DNA from: Actinomycetes bacterium
GTDB lineage: Bacteria; Actinomycetota; Actinomycetes; Streptosporangiales; Streptosporangiaceae
NCBI GenBank assembly: GCA_023425615.1
Contig: JAFACJ010000641.1
Coordinates: 1-5,812, forward strand
Direction of reading: 5' to 3'
Length of the DNA stretch: 5,812 nucleotides
Positions 5,655-5,812 of this stretch are shown piece after piece (the first letter of the stretch is position 1; every line of letters starts with the position of its first letter). The notes under the pieces were generated by a model. The model was given only the letters and a program-made list of their open reading frames with translations. It searched no databases and had not been told where the DNA came from. The position numbers were made by a program, and so were the translations under genes.

Positions 5655-5812
5655 TCACCCCGCGGTGATGAGGCGCTCCGCCAGAACCCAGCCGTCCCCG
5701 GTACGGCGGAAGGTGTCGCGGTAGGCGCCCATCGACGTCAGGGTCGGGCGGGTCGCGGTGTCGGTGAAGAACTGCCAGTAGGACTCCGCGACCGCCCGGT
5801 CCCCTTCGACCG
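5655..5812 (-). CDS. SnoaL/NTF2-like domain protein, C-terminal fragment
   Basis: The last 51 codons of a minus-strand gene that enters from the right edge and stops at TGA (5655-5657). The visible end includes VEGDRAVAESYWQFF, then GAYRDTFRRTGDGWVLAERLI. An extended strand followed by (Y)xDTFxRTxDGWxxxxR is the usual final sheet of SnoaL_4-type NTF2-fold proteins, small cone-shaped domains that include isomerases, dehydratases, cyclases and ring-hydroxylating-oxygenase beta subunits. Function cannot be narrowed without the N-terminal half, where active-site residues normally lie. The stop codon is one base from that of the SDR, so the genes converge tail to tail and belong to different transcripts. 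A related catabolic role is possible but is only inferred from location. Confidence 0.75.
   Translation of the reverse strand, partial: VEGDRAVAESYWQFFTDTATRPTLTSMGAYRDTFRRTGDGWVLAERLITAG

Noticed and set aside
5655..5668. TCACC-CCGC-GGTGA hairpin as a bidirectional terminator between the convergent genes
   Set aside because: The stem is only 5 bp, lies inside the SnoaL-like coding end and lacks a T tract on either strand, so it is too weak to call.
1..5812. CRISPR arrays, insertion sequences, tRNA/rRNA genes, toxin-antitoxin or phage-defence genes
   Set aside because: No regularly spaced repeats, transposase motifs, terminal inverted repeats, tRNA-like folds or defence domains were seen. 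Coding composition is uniform apart from the two short AT-rich islands.

Overview
The window is very GC-rich, with strong third-position G/C bias, GTG starts alongside ATG, and GGAGG-type ribosome binding sites. It reads as chromosomal DNA of a high-GC actinomycete. A Nocardiopsis- or Streptomyces-like genus is a guess from overall style, not a demonstrated assignment. No RNA genes, mobile elements, phage genes or CRISPR arrays were seen.

Seven protein genes fill almost all of it, as two operons diverging from a 69-bp intergenic region at 3097-3165. The leftward operon (minus strand) reads: ANL-family acyl-CoA ligase (3096 to 1582), a 69-bp AT-rich gap, an HSD10-type short-chain dehydrogenase (1512 to 745), a 25-bp gap, then a thiolase (719 leftward) that runs off the left edge before its last two catalytic motifs. 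The rightward operon (plus strand) reads: MaoC-type (R)-enoyl-CoA hydratase of the HtdZ/Rv0130 kind (3166-3618), a 50-bp gap with a strong GC hairpin, a complete thiolase (3669-4883), a 26-bp gap, then a FabG-like SDR (4910-5653). One base beyond its stop, the 3' end of a convergent minus-strand SnoaL/NTF2-like gene begins (5655-5812) and runs off the right edge.

Together the genes look like a fatty-acid or carboxylic-acid catabolic locus. The ligase would activate an acid to its CoA thioester. The hydratase, the two dehydrogenases and the two thiolases would carry out hydration, 3-hydroxyacyl-CoA oxidation and thiolytic cleavage. Each arm has its own dehydrogenase plus thiolase pair. The HSD10-type enzyme is expected to act on (S)-3-hydroxyacyl-CoA, and the MaoC/FabG-like pair on the (R) series, so the locus may serve both stereochemical branches. 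No acyl-CoA dehydrogenase, crotonase-type hydratase, transporter or regulator gene is visible here, and the substrate cannot be read from the sequence.

The only AT-rich stretches are two short islands, at about 1536-1560 and 3121-3160. They lie where promoters would be expected and share a near-identical 10-mer (AATNTTTGAT), a candidate common operator. I do not see a clearly new system. The points most worth checking are the stereochemical pairing, the shared island motif, the intra-operon hairpin, and two active-site departures: HCAAG in the leftward thiolase and His for Asn in the rightward SDR.
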